Source of the DNA: Capitulum mitella
Lineage: Eukaryota > Arthropoda > Thecostraca > Pollicipedomorpha > Pollicipedidae
Direction: 5' to 3'
DNA length: 64,000 nt
NCBI GenBank assembly: GCA_030062745.1
Contig: CP099846.1
Coordinates: forward strand, 6,138,001 to 6,202,000
Below the pieces are notes generated by a model. The model was not told the DNA's origin. It worked only from the letters and a program-made list of their open reading frames with translations, and ran no database searches. Positions 12,580 to 24,309 of this stretch are shown in pieces. Numbering within the stretch: position 1 is the stretch's first letter; each line of letters opens with the position of its first letter. The position numbers were made by a program, and so were the translations under genes.

Positions 12580-14210
12580 AAAGGAAAGGAAATGCATTCG
12601 AAACGAGACCATGACATGCCCGCTGGTGATCCATCATGGAATTTATGACAGATGCCGCATGCATGCCTCACTATAAGATGTAATGCGTGCCAGAAAACCT
12701 CTACCAATCGAGTCCAAAATAAAAGGCACGTACAAGAACGCATCTGCTTTCTCGCTTCCCTGCAGGGATGGAGGAACCATAGGAAATGCGTCTAAAAACT
12801 GCAAGTTTGGTGCAGTCAGAAACTCTGCAGGTGGTAGCTCCTAAGCTTTTTGACCTTGCTGTACGACGTGTTTTGTCAGGTGACTTGTTCATATTGCGAA
12901 GCCACATTGCACGCCTCATAAATCGTCACTTGGTTGGTCCGGACAAACCGCAAATAGCAGCTCTGAAGAGAAGTAGCCATGTCGTCCATGCGGTTGGTGA
13001 TTCATTTCCAACTTACAGCGGCCTAATGGCGAGATGTAGCACATTCTCAAACATTGCACACCATTCCGTGCGAGACCACGAGCTGTTCAGGTCAAACAGG
13101 TCAAACGCTCTATTTATATCGCACTATCATTTCGTCAACCGTGTTCCCAGGTCAGCAAGTGAGTTGTTATATCCCGCTACGCAATCCGGGAAACGAAACT
13201 TTCACTATAGACGTTGACCTTTACACATTGTCAGGGCGCAGTCAACAGCGCATTCACTCCGTACCCTCGTCACACAGCCGAAGTGTCATGAACTGAACAG
13301 CAGTGATCTGCTGCGTCGCTCGTAGCCTCCATCACAACGAACTGAGACGGAGGGTGCAGGCATCCGAACGGCACGTGATCGTGACGTGGGCGAATCATAA
13401 TAGTACTGCAAAAGGGAACACATGTTTGCGACACAATTGGTCGTACGCGTTATAAGACATGGCGGGCATTGTTATCGTATCCAACGCTCCAATGGTTGCT
13501 TTATAGCTCATGTTCCATACGCCATTAAAATATCTAAAGTACGCGTAGTGCAGTCTTCATCAAGGAAACGTTACGCCACTGTACGATTTATGCCTGCGCG
13601 TGATAAAACCAATGGCCTGCGATTACCTGCATCACGCTCCGTGTCTGCAGGCGCAAAGGCGTTTTACGTCAAATTGGCTTTATTCGACAGAGCGATATTT
13701 GTCAAGACATACTCTCAGACTACCCATGACTAGAAATACGTCAAAACCTTCTTTATGTTGGAAGAGGTTCTAGTTGCTTTGATGGTAGTCTATATTAAGG
13801 AATCAGCAGTCAAGAGAAGCAAAGAATGTCTAACACCCACAGGTTGCATGCAGCTAAAATCCTGAAGATGGCTTGGCGACGGAATTGCTAAGTCCATACT
13901 GTCACCCCATGACACAAGAATATCACTAAATCATGAGGGCTGAGCTGCATTTCAATCCCCGACAAACTGCTGGTCGGATTGCCACCGTATGATGACTTCA
14001 TCAACATGGATTTTTGTCACAATGAGCTGTCGGTCTGTATATTTCAAGACCGAGGCTGCTGGTCCGTATGCTATGAAGCCATAGCTCTCCGACTGCCGTG
14101 TTTTCTTCGATAGCACCTTGTCCAACCCGGAATCGGCCCCGCCACCATGATCCTCTCCACCTCCCGCCCTACTCTGTCTCCGTACCGGCCATCCACTTCA
14201 ATCATCCGCG
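12580..14210. other. Intergenic DNA, nothing recognised
   Basis: About 1.6 kb between the TTAA-1 fragments and the second cuticle promoter. Open frames reach 143 codons (12786-13217) but show no signal peptide or domain. Confidence 0.4.
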
Positions 14211-14229
14211 TCATCACATCAGCCGTGTC

Positions 14230-14462
14230 CGGCCGTCAGCGCGGACTCGGGGTGCGACGGCGGGGCGCCGGGCGGAGCGGGGCGCCGGCAGGGGCGCCGG
14301 CCGCGGGAGCCGGCGGCGCCCGGCAGGACAGCGCTCCTTTCGCCGGGCGGCGGCCCTCGGCCGGGGCCGGCGGTGACCGGCGCCGCCCGCGGCCACCGCC
14401 GCACGGCCGCCACCCACCCGGGCCGCTATAAAAGCGAGAGGACGCCGGCCGAGGGCACAGTT
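14230..14462 (+). promoter_or_regulatory. CpG-rich promoter with TATA box, second cuticle gene
   Basis: TATAAAAG occupies 14427-14434. An initiator-like CACAGTT lies at 14456-14462, about 30 bases downstream. The upstream 200 bp is very GC- and CpG-rich, unlike the surrounding intergenic DNA. The start codon is at 14496. Confidence 0.65.
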
Positions 14463-14495
14463 CTGGAGTCGACACCCAGTCGTCCGCCGCCGATC

Positions 14496-15394
14496 ATGAA
14501 GGTGAGCGGCCGGCCGCCGGCGGTCAGCCGCCGAGCGCCGGCCCGGGAGGGGGCTGGGTCCGCCCCTGTGGAGCACGGTCTTCTCGCGGCTATGCGCGGA
14601 ACAGGGATGCCCGGGCCGGTGTCTCGCTGGTGGAGGAGGTCCTGCTGACGAAGTGATCGTGTCGGGACTCCGATATATTTCAGCGAAGGTCCGGTGTGGT
14701 TGGTATGGTTCTGTTTGGCCCACGGGTGTGTATGGCGGTCTAACTCTGCCTTGCTGGTCCGCTGCAGGTGTTCATCGTTGCCGCCGTCCTGGCTGTGGCC
14801 GCCGCCGCCCCGGCCCCGGAGAACCCTCCGTCTTACAAGCCGGCCCCGGCTCCCTACAAGCCGGCTCCGGCGCCCTACAAGCCGGCTCCGGCGCCCTATC
14901 GTCCGGCTCCGGCACCCTACAAGCCAGCTCCCTACCACCCGGAGCCCCAGTACAAGGAAGAGCCCAAGCCGTACGCCTTCGACTACGCCGTCAACGACCA
15001 CTATTCTGGTGCTAACTTCGCTGCCAACGAGAACAGCGACGGCAAACAGACCTCTGGATACTACAAGGTGGCCCTGCCCGACGGCCGTGTCCAGACCGTC
15101 AAGTACGTCGCCGACCACTACGGCGGCTACAACGCCGAGGTGACTTACGAGGGAGAGGCTCAGTACCCCGAGTACCACCCTGCCCCGGCTTACAAGCCCG
15201 CCCCGGCTCCCTACAAGCCGGCCCCGGCTCCCTACAAGCCCGCCCCCGCCCCCTACAAGCCCGCCCCTGCGCCCTACAAGCCCGCCCCTGCGCCCTACAA
15301 GCCTGCCCCTGCTCCCTACAAGCCCGCCCCGGCTCCCTACCAGCCCTCTTACAAGCCCGCTCCCACCTACAAGCCCGCTCCCTCTTACAACTAG
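14496..15394 (+). CDS. Pro-resilin-like Rebers-Riddiford cuticle protein, 210 residues
   Basis: This is an intact secreted chitin-binding protein of the cuticle. Exon 1 is ATG AAG (14496-14501) with donor GTGAGC. The 266-bp intron ends in CTGCAG and exon 2 runs from 14768 to the TAG at 15394, phase 0. The joined start MKVFIVAAVLAVAAA is a signal peptide ahead of APAPENPP. Residues 69-131 form the Rebers-Riddiford domain, with YAFDYAVNDHYSG, a central DGKQTSGYYKVALPDG and VKYVADHYGGYNAEVTYEG. It most resembles the resilin-type RR-2 domain. Proline/alanine/tyrosine/lysine repeats of the PAPAPYK type flank it: about five before the domain and about eight to nine after. Such repeats give disordered, extensible and probably Tyr-cross-linked segments. 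Codon use is strongly GC-ending. Whether the repeat number is fixed or variable cannot be told from one copy. Confidence 0.92.
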
Positions 15395-15470
15395 GCGCTT
15401 TTAAGGCCTAAGTGTGACTGTGGAATGTGATATTTATTTGTGCCTGTTGTAATGATGTCCTGTTACCTGC

Positions 15471-15476
15471 AATAAA
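15471..15476 (+). terminator. Polyadenylation signal of the second cuticle gene
   Basis: AATAAA lies about 77 bases after the stop codon at 15394, the normal distance for a short cuticle-gene 3' UTR. Confidence 0.7.
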
Positions 15477-15484
15477 CGCTCAGA

Positions 15485-16320
15485 ACAATATTATATTTCT
15501 CTCCATTTCAACATCCTGCACGAATACGGAATGACGATGGTGTAATGCTATGAATCTGATACGGCAGGTATCTGATGAGCCGATGATAACGCAGGAGGGT
15601 TAAACCGCAGTGAAACGGCCATATCATACATTGTTTTCATGTTGAGCAATGTACTTCTACAATGTATGCAGGTTACGTGACACAGCATCGTGGCTGCAAA
15701 AAAGCAAAAAGCAAGCAACTCAAGCAAAAAGATAAAAGTAAAGACGCGGCCATTTTCAAGTTATCACGTTTATGTCGGCGGGTTTCTTCACCATAATGAA
15801 TCACGATTAGGATCATGTTCCGGGAGGTGAAACAGCGTCGTTGCAGAAAAGCCACTTTCCTCCCAGTTTAGGCGGCGTTGGTGGATTTTTGCAGATGAGT
15901 TATCGTGCATAAAAACTGAACAGTCATTGTAGACGTCATATTGGGTGTAAGAAGTCGTGCGATAAATGAGTCTTACGTCAAATTCATTTTAAAATCTCGG
16001 TCTCCGGGAGGTGCAAGCATGTACATGCAATAATTGTTCTTATACGTCTGTCGCTCAGTTATATCTGCTATATACTTGTACATATCTCTCACCGATATAT
16101 TTGCCCTTGTACATTTGTATGGTATAACTGGTAATTTTCTTTTATGTCTGCGGCCATCAGTACGGCGTTCCTAACATCCAGACATATCAAAAATATTTAC
16201 TGAATGTCATTTATTGCACAATAATTTCTATGCCCGAATCCAATTCCAGTCCAGCTTGCCCGTTAATCACCTAATTATACCCGCATACATTTTCAGAGGA
16301 TTCCCAGCGTGACATATTCA
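15485..16320. other. Intergenic DNA, nothing recognised
   Basis: AT-rich sequence with short frames only. It ends where a TTAA-1 copy begins with CCCTATTCTC at 16321. Confidence 0.45.
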
Positions 16321-19030
16321 CCCTATTCTCTTATAGGAAGGGGGGAGGTTCAGGACCTTTCCTCTCCGTTTTTTTTTTTGCTCACCATTGCTAGGGTTTG
16401 GGGGCAACGTTACAGAACTGGGAATATTTTTCCTAAGTATCATGTGAAGTTTTTATGATTTTATTTTGACCAGGTGCAAAGGTCGGTTATGTTTTTGGGA
16501 GGCACTTCAGACGGTTTTTGGTACTGTTGGAAGTAAAAGGAACATGGCTGCCGAAAACCGAGTTTTAAGATAGAACTAAAAACACTATATGAATGCATAG
16601 GTAAATAATTGTGCAAACTCAAAGGACAGCTGTCTTTGTTGACTTTAGGTCACTTCACAAGGCCAGGTGAAAGTCAAGACTCAAACTTTGGTTTTATGTT
16701 TGTTTTACGCTAATTTTATGAACCTTTTCGAAACAGCTTATCTACCATGTCTGGAGAAATTGAGGCCATAATTAAATCTCTGAATCAGGTTAAACGAAGA
16801 CAAGACGGCATAGGTACACGAATTCTGTTAGGCACTTTCAGATGATTTAGAGTAATGTTTCAGATGATTTAGAATAAGTAATGGGAGTGTCTCATGGTTC
16901 AGTTTTGGGGCCATTGTTATTTATAATATATGTCAACGATTTTTCTTTTGTTTCTAGCGGATTTAAAACACGCCGTTTTGCTGATGATACTGTAGAAATG
17001 TTCAAAGAAAATTCTTTATGTGACTTGAAAAAACGTTGGACAATATATCCCTGAAATAAGCCAGTGGTTCTTTGCAAACAGGTTATCTCTTAATGCGTCA
17101 AAACCGTCCATCAAGTTTTTCCCATGTACCTGTAGGACCTAATCCTGATATAATGTTGAACAACACCAGACTAAGCCGAAATACAGAAGTCAAATATTTA
17201 GAATTCATAACTGACGAGGATTTAACCTGAGTCCGCCACATCAATAAAATATCAACCATCAGCAGCAGCTTCATCGATGTTATGGGAAGGATTGAATATT
17301 CACTGTCATGCAGGGAGTTAAAACTGCTTTATAAAAACCTTATACTAACGTTTGTGAATAACTGTGCAGTCATTTGGGGAAACAATTACGCTTCGAGAGT
17401 TGATAAAGTTGTAAAATTACAAAAAGGGCATCAAGGATTATTAACCTCAAACCTTATTTGTATACGTCAAACAATTTATTCACAAAACATTCTTTACACA
17501 AGTTTCCCGACATTGTAAAAGAACAAAACATGGTAATATTGCTACGTTTCTTAAACCAGACACTGCTCCCTCCCATGATGTCAATCTTTCGACTGCATGA
17601 CGGACCAGTCAACATCAGAGAACCAACCAACTTTCATATTCCTTTCTCTCCTACAAATTATAGGTTCTTCTCTTTATCAACAGCGGCTCCAAAAACATGG
17701 AATGATGTAATTGGTAAGATATTTTCTAGAATTTCTTGTGTCCCAAAAAATAAAACAAACTTGAAAAAAATTGTCAAAAAATTTATTTTGGATAAGCACA
17801 AAAATCAGACGTAGACGCAACATCAGCAGCTGATCAAGCCAGTTAAATTGAGTCACATCATTTGTTTTTTCACAGCATACTGAAATTGGAAAAAACCGTT
17901 AAAGTGTGTTCTTTAAGTTCTTCCTTTTCGTTATTGTTCTGCTTTCTCGTGTTTCTTTTCATTTATTTATTTATGTTCTTTTTAACTAACCTCCCTCAAT
18001 ACCCAAACATGGTATTCCCCGAGAACCGGGCGGCGTTACTAGCTTGCTACTTGCTTGCCCGGTTCGCGAGGCCTTCCACTAATGATCAGCGGTGGCGGGA
18101 GTAGATTTAAGAAAAAAGAATAGCGGGGAATGGTGTGATCCGAAGTGATTCTTGAAATAGTGTAAAACCCATGGTGTTTAACGTTATTGGGTCACATGGG
18201 CATGGAAAAGCACTCCTGCCTACCCATTAACAGGTTGGGGATTATAAAAGAACAAATCAAAAAATGTTTTAAACAAAAATCCGGAAAACCTTATGTTTCA
18301 AGTTTCAGGTCATCATCAGTTCCGATAAAGGTATGACCTAAAATGTCCATGCGCGTACGCTTTATCACGACGGCCATCACAAGGATTCTGAGTTTTCAAA
18401 CACCATGCAATGAAACTAAGGTCATTTGATATAACGTTGAGGTGGACTGAGACACTGGCGAATCCAGGAGAGCTATCTCGGCCATGCCTCCTCAAACACA
18501 TGGCTGTTACTATCCTTTCAGTCGCTGGACACTCCAAACCCATCGCCAGTGTTTTTTCACTCCCTCGCCCCCCCCCCCCCACCCTAATCACTGACTCGCT
18601 AACCTACCATCCACACCCAGCAAATTCTGGTTTGGTTCCCCAAAACCGTGCCACTGGATCCGCCCTGATCTGAAGCTATTTGAGATCAAAGGTCATAAGT
18701 TGACTCAATGAATATGCCACCACAACAGTTTCCCTTTTGCGTGCCTCTGACACCACCTATGCGAACATCATACGGACAGTGTAATACGGTTGGTACTTCT
18801 ACAATATGGAATGACTTGTAAAAGCTTAAAAAAAATGTTCTGAAATTTCTTGCTCATACCAAAAATATTCTTCCCATTTTCCAGCCCTTGTGAACGCCCC
18901 TGAGTTTTTCACAGTTCTAAGAATATGGGCCATACGGAAAGTCCCATCGATTAGCTCTCGATTCATGCCAATTGCATCAAAATCGGCTTATGAACGTAAT
19001 GGCATGACTTTGCTCGACCTGCTGACCGTA
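16321..19030 (+). mobile_element. TTAA-1 element split by a LINE insertion
   Basis: The left part (16321 to about 16720) starts CCCTATTCTC after TTCA and follows the TTAA-1 consensus, including GTTTTTGGGAGGCACTTCAGAC and the AGATAGAACTAAAAAC segment. The consensus resumes near 18293 with AAGTTTCAGGTCATCATCAG and ATGACCTAAAATGTCC, and continues to about 19000. The intervening 1.57 kb holds LINE sequence. The right part also contains about 210 bp (18445-18655) not seen in other copies. The terminal TTAA is lost. Confidence 0.5.
16880..17815 (+). mobile_element. LINE remnant (jockey/CR1-like reverse transcriptase, C-terminal half)
   Basis: Translated pieces carry reverse-transcriptase signatures in order. 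First is a GSVLGP-like segment with YVNDF (about 16885-16945), then FADDT-like sequence near 16975, then WFFANRLSLNASKPS near 17065-17110. The C-terminal region follows: LYKNLILTFVNNCAVIWGN at 17320-17385, VKLQKG, and a terminal TAAPKTWNDVIGKI...KKFILDKH segment at 17685-17805. Several stops and frame changes interrupt it, so it is dead. The 5' part (endonuclease and ORF1) is absent, typical of LINE truncation. The 3' UTR may run to about 18280. The clade is inferred from the pattern only. Confidence 0.7.
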
Positions 19031-19084
19031 AAGTCCTAACCCAGAGTAAAAAAATATAGGTCCATTCTTCATAAAATTTGATCA

Positions 19085-19240
19085 GCTTTCGACCGATGTC
19101 ACTCTCGTCACCGTAGCTTTCATAGCTCTTGAGACCATGGAAGGATTCTCGGGATCCCTTCCGTTTCCCTCCTCCGCGGTAAGCGAAGGACGATTCGGAC
19201 GCATGGGAGTGTTCGGGTTAAAATCATTCTCATAAGACAT
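19085..19240. repeat. Low-copy repeat, partner of 29380-29500
   Basis: A segment with TAGCTTTCATAGCTCTTGAG, ACCATGGAAGGATT and TAAGCGAAGGACGATTCGGAC matches 29380-29500 in the same orientation and order. No open frame is conserved between the two copies, so I treat it as a non-coding repeat. Confidence 0.4.
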
Positions 19241-19874
19241 CTCTCGCATTTTCGAAGTCCGTTGAACGATGATTATTTCTACATCTCCGTCCCGACCAAA
19301 CAGGTTCAATACATCGGTTTAGGAAATAGAAGAAGCTAATGAGTTTAAATTTTTGCAGTGAAACGAACTGTTTTCCTTTGATAGTGTACCCCTTACTTAA
19401 AACTGAAAACTGTGTCATCACATGACAGTCACAAAGTAATTTTGTTCTATTTAACTTCCCGCGGACATTTTTGTACATATGTCTCGTCTACTGGTCTGCG
19501 TTTGGATATCCGTTTAGCCCGGCTCCTTTCCTAGAGGACCTTTCAGACATTATCGCCCGCAAAAATGACGTGAGATCAGACTAATGGTTTTGGAAAGTCC
19601 AGTAATCTCGCCGTTGACTAAACCCAGTCTCTCCATACGAGCCGAATTTTCCAACCGAGTGATTTACCACTTCCAACATCGCCGCATTCCCGTCAGCCTG
19701 CAGTTTCGTGCAGGCACACAGGCCGCCACGCACAATGCAGTTATAGCCGAGATCGATAGCGGCAATGACCACGGCGTGGTGGCATTGACTGGCCCAGACC
19801 GATCGTTGAGAGCTGCTTGAGCGCAAGGTTTATCGCTGTATTAGTCCACGGCTGACCCAATTTCGGCCACAAAT

Positions 19875-20110
19875 CAAAGCGCGGTCGGCGTCGGCGGCCG
19901 GCTGTCGCAGCCATTACGCCGCGCGGCGGTGACGCTGGCTGTTGTCTCCGGAGACGGGCAAGCCCGGCGGCAGCGCGCGGCCGTGGCGCCGCTCATGGTC
20001 CCCGTAATGGGCCGTCGCGGGCCCCACCCATCCACCGCAGCGCCCGGCCAGCGCGGCGAGCGGCAACCGCCGGAGGCCAGCGGGAGATCTAGGCCACCCT
20101 CTCGCTGCCG
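19875..20110. other. CpG-rich patch without a recognised gene
   Basis: About 235 bp of very GC-rich, CpG-rich DNA in an AT-richer setting. Frames are open on both strands but low in complexity and contain no domain. It could be a promoter or enhancer, or an untranslated exon. Flanking DNA from 19240 to 21235 holds nothing else I recognise. Confidence 0.35.
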
Positions 20111-21237
20111 GACGGAAGCTGTGATGTGTTAACCGAGTGTTGACTTCGGAGCATTGCAGCATCGCACCGACTGAGCATTGTGGAGCTTGTCGTGCATTCT
20201 GCTTTTCTTAGGAGTTGATCTGAATAATTGGTAAGGTGATGTCAGAGACTGGAGCACGTGCTGAGCATAGTACGTTTCATAGGCTCCGATCTCCGCACCG
20301 GATCGAGCGTTTCCAGGCGACGGCTGATTTTCTGGAGATGTGACGTGCCGCCAGTGGTGTGCCACGAATTCAGCTGACTCTGTTGTATCGCTTGTTTTAA
20401 CACGGAATCAATCACGTTTTTTTTTGCATGACTGGGCAGTAACTTTGCAAAAGCTTAGAAGGCGTGGTTCCAGCGCCTCGGTTTAGTGGGTAGGGGAGGT
20501 CTGATCAAATGGCACTTGCTACGAGCATCGTAGCACGCGCAGTGGAAGGGGATTTCGCGCTAACGCGCACTGGAAGGGGAATGGCACAAAAGTGCTCCCC
20601 GCTCCGATCTCGGGAACGGAAAAAGAATGAAATAAAATGTTATGGGTAGGGTGGGGTTATAAAGATTTACATAGTGAGCCATTTTCATGATCCTAGGCCA
20701 ATATCTGCAAGGTCAAAATGGCTTCGAAAAGGTCAGCTTTGGACACTTTCTCAGTCCGTACAGGCCAATCCGTATGGCTTTTGGAACGGAACGGGAAAAG
20801 TTGCGTGTTTGAACTTTGGAACGTGGAAGACAACATTCATTCATTTGACGGCTTGGCTGAGAATTTCGGGTCGAGGTCATGCCATGTCATTGACCTGTGG
20901 CGTCTTTTTTTCATTTTTCCAGATCAAATTTGGAACATCACGGTATACTGGTATAGCTTGGGTGTAAGTGAAGGCTTTAAACATATCTTTTGGCGTGTTT
21001 TCAATGAAGATAGCGAACATAGGTACATTTGATCACTTCTAGCGTTTACTGACCTCCTCAAGGCAAAAGAAGTCAAGCGAGGTCGTTGACCTTGGCCCAA
21101 AGTAAGTTTTATGTCATCTGTTTGCGTTAAAGCTGTTTCGTCATAACCAATCCAATAGCACGATTTGGTCGTTGTAAAACGTAAAAATTATTTTCAAAAC
21201 GAACAAATAAAATTAAATGAAAAAATTATGTATATAT

Positions 21238-21690
21238 CTGTGAGTATCAAGTGTGCAAAAAGGGTTTTCATTAGTGTTTTTTAATGCACATTTCATGAAA
21301 ATCGACATGTTGCAAAGCAAATCTGGACCAGGTCACAAAATGGTTAACCTTGGCCTTTGATGACCTTGAGCTGCGTTGACCCCTGTACATGGAAGCAAAT
21401 CAATGTGCGCAAACGTATTTTTCTTAGGGTCTTTGAATACATATTTCGTACAAATCGACATGATGCAAAGCAAATCTGGACCAGATCACAGGATAATTTA
21501 CCTTCACCTTTGATGACCATGACCTTTCCTGACCCTGGTAAATAAGCATATCAATGTGCGTACACGTGTTTTTATTAGGATCTTTTAATGCATATTTCAT
21601 GGAAACCGACATGTTGCAAAGCAAATCTGGATCAGGTCACAGGCTGTTTGACCCTGACTTCTGATGACCTTGACCCTTAGTGATCCTTGT
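21238..21690. repeat. Tandem repeat, about 152-bp period, three copies
   Basis: GACATGTTGCAAAGCAAATC starts at 21304, recurs with one change at 21457 and again at 21608, giving spacings of 153 and 151 bp. Each unit also contains a TCAATGTGCG-type segment and one or more GGTCAC or TGACCTTGA motifs. It is diverged satellite-like DNA. Confidence 0.75.
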
Positions 21691-22230
21691 TTTGATCTTG
21701 GTACATCCATCACTTATCCCCGCATGATGTCGGTTGATTATGTTCAAACGGTAATATTACGCAGAACGCTAGTCCTTTTGCAAAGTTCCCATTTGCCAGC
21801 GACAACCGTTTTTTTTCGTTATTTTTGATTGACTCCAAATGCTTGAAACTTCAAAAGCTTGCGGCCGATTTTTTATTTTTTGCGTCAATCGACGACCTAT
21901 TCAGTTGCCATAAATGTCACAAAGTGCCAGCGACCAGCTTTGATCTGTTCTTTAGATTTTTAAGAAAAATAGTGGGGGGGGGGCACAGAAGAAGCCCCCA
22001 CTTTCAGTGCGCGTGTTAGAAGTAAATGGAAGACAGGAGATCAACAGTCCTCGTGGAAACGATGCCATAACTCGAGAATTTCAGGCTTAGTAGTAGTATG
22101 CAAGCTCCGTTAAAGATCACGAACCAAAAACATGCTTCCGTTTGCAATATCTCGCAACAGTCAACCCAAGGCAAGAACACTCAATATGTTGAAAAGAGTA
22201 AGTATCAGTATCATTGACGAATCAGGTGAC

Positions 22231-22268
22231 AAATAGATCAGGTGACATGACAATCACCTGATCTATTT
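22231..22268. repeat. Perfect 15-bp hairpin with 8-base loop
   Basis: Positions 22231-22245 and 22254-22268 are exact reverse complements, containing ATAGATCAGGTGA. A direct copy of ATCAGGTGAC lies just before it at 22220-22229. Confidence 0.75.
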
Positions 22269-22379
22269 ATGGCTTGGCTCGGAGTGTGGGGTTTTGACTG
22301 TAAAACAACACATGGCCCGATCTGTTAAAGTTTAAATGAGGTTTTTTAATGTTCCAGTCTGGATTTCACCAAATCCTCT

Positions 22380-23330
22380 TCTGAGCTTTCCAACAACATC
22401 GGCTTCTTCCAGGGGTCCGCACTGAACCCTACTCTTCTGCGTGCTTGCAAATGACCGCATTTTGTTCGTGGAGGACGCAGTGGTGGTCCAATACGCGGAT
22501 GATACCCGACTTTTGGTCAGTGGTCCTAAACCTCAATTAAAAAAATACCCGTGCTCGCTTGGAGCGCCATTTGGCAGTTGGTTCAGATCCAACAGCTTAA
22601 AGGTCAATGCCAACAAACCCAGCTGATGCTGCCCGGAAGTGCCCAAGCATTCGTGGCATTCCCAGCTTCACAGTGAAATTTCGCCATCACCGTCTCATCC
22701 CATGTTTGGAAGACAAAAAATTCGGATTGCTCTTTCATCGCACTCTCAGCTGAAATTCTCATGTGTCACTTTGTCAAACGACTGAAACCTGACACCGGCG
22801 TCATCTCGACGCTGGTGAACACCTTGGCTCTGTTGTAGGTCTGATATTGCGTCTCTGTCTACGGCAATGATACCAAAAGTAACCTGTCTTCGTTTTAAAA
22901 GAAAAAAATGAATTACCCAGCTAAAATTATTTTGGTCACAAGAAAAATCGACCATGTGTCGGACCTGCTTCAGAAACTCGGCTGACTCTCTGCTGACAGT
23001 CTGGTGAGGCTGCATACCCTCATGCTGTTACACAAGGTCCGTCTGCAGGGCCACCCGAGGACCTTGCCGATCGGTTCCGTACAGTATCTGAGACGCATCT
23101 GAGAAACACCAGGCAGGACGGTGATCTGCATGTCCAGCGGTCCCGCACCGAGATCGGAAAGCGCCGTTTTTGCACGCGAGCTGCCGTCTTGTACAACGCC
23201 CTGCCACCTGGCTTCCACGGAGTGCCCGTGCAGTCTTACAGGCGCGCACTGCATTTGGTGTGTGCCCGCCATCAGTAACAGGGCTTGGCAGTGCCCTCCA
23301 GTCATGTACCGTCTTGTGCGAAATCCTACT
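22380..23330 (+). mobile_element. Second LINE remnant (CR1/jockey-like), 3' part
   Basis: VVQYADDTRLLVSGPK at about 22485-22535 is the catalytic YADD box of a LINE reverse transcriptase. It is followed by WFRSNSLKVNANKP (22580-22620), which is the usual WF..N.LKVN.KT motif. Further on, pieces such as DHVSDLLQKLG (22945-22983), a THLRNTRQDGDLHVQRSRTE-like segment (about 23090-23155) and AAVLYNALPPGFHGVPVQSY (23200-23250) match the usual LINE C-terminus. Reading frames shift several times and stops are present. It is an inactive, 5'-truncated copy on the + strand, distinct in sequence from the LINE at 16.9 kb. Confidence 0.6.
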
Positions 23331-23386
23331 TGACATAGCGGCCCTCTGACCCCTGCACTTTTTTATCGCCTCGACGATGGCATTAA

Positions 23387-24302
23387 CGCAATTCTCGGCA
23401 GGGGGAGTGGCTGAATTCCGCCCCTTCAGGTTTTTTTGTTTGCCAATTCTAGGGTTTTCGCGCAGCTTCACGAAATTTGGTGATTGTTGCTAGCTGTTCT
23501 TTCCACGTCCTGTAACAAAATTTCGTAGTTCTATTTTGCTCAGGGGAGGAGTCAGGTGACGTTTTTGAAAAGCACCTCGAGCCATTTTTGGCTCTATTGA
23601 GGGTAAAAAGAAACTGCCAAAAATGACGTTTTTAAGATAGAACTTAAATTCTACATGGGCGTATAGATAAATGGTTGAGAAAGCATGCAAATGCAATTTT
23701 GTTTATCTGAGACCAGTTCTGAAGGTCAGGTCAAGGTCAAAAGTCGATATTTTGTTTCAAAACAATAGTTTTGGTGCTACTTTTTCAAACGCCAACAACC
23801 GTAATACATATGACAAAGAAGGGTGCCCTCTATTTGTGTACTAATTTTCAGGTTGATACCAGGTTGGGTCGCGGAGCTATGACCTAAAATATCATTGCGC
23901 GTGCCCTGTATCACAACAACCGTAAAATGAAACTTTAGAAGTAGAATGAATTCAAATTTTTGGAAACGTTTTCAAACAAGATGAAATGCACACCAGATCA
24001 TTTCAAGTGACTCTTTGGTTATTGGCGGTCATTTAAAGTCAAAGGTCGCAAGTTAATCTTAAGAACATGTGACCATAACAGTTTCCCCTTTTTCATGTCC
24101 CTGGCACCGCCTTTGCTAACATATACAATTTAATACTATTTGTACTTCTTCAGCATAACATGAGTAGTAGAAGTTAAAAACGCGTTTTAAACTTTTTTTG
24201 TTAATTCATTTTTTGAAAAAAAAATAATCCTCCTGTTTTCAAAACCCTGTGAACGCCTATGAAAGGAAATTGGCCATACCGTCCACCTCTCCAGGAAGAG
24301 GG
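23387..24302 (+). mobile_element. TTAA-1 element with an internal deletion
   Basis: TTAA at 23383-23386 is followed by a diverged left end with ATTCTCGGCAGGGGG. The body follows the consensus: TTTGCTCAGGGG, TCAGGTCAAGGTCAAAAGTC, CCTGTGAACGCC. It then skips directly to the right end with TTGGCCATACCGTC and GAGGG (24302), followed by TCAA in place of TTAA. Several hundred bases before the right end are missing compared with 44531-45739. Confidence 0.6.
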
Positions 24303-24309
24303 TCAATAG

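Noticed and set aside
14426-15178. 250-codon minus-strand frame opposite the second cuticle gene
   Set aside because: It is a mirror of the PAPAPYK repeats and the CpG-rich promoter; the + gene has splice sites, signal peptide and domain.
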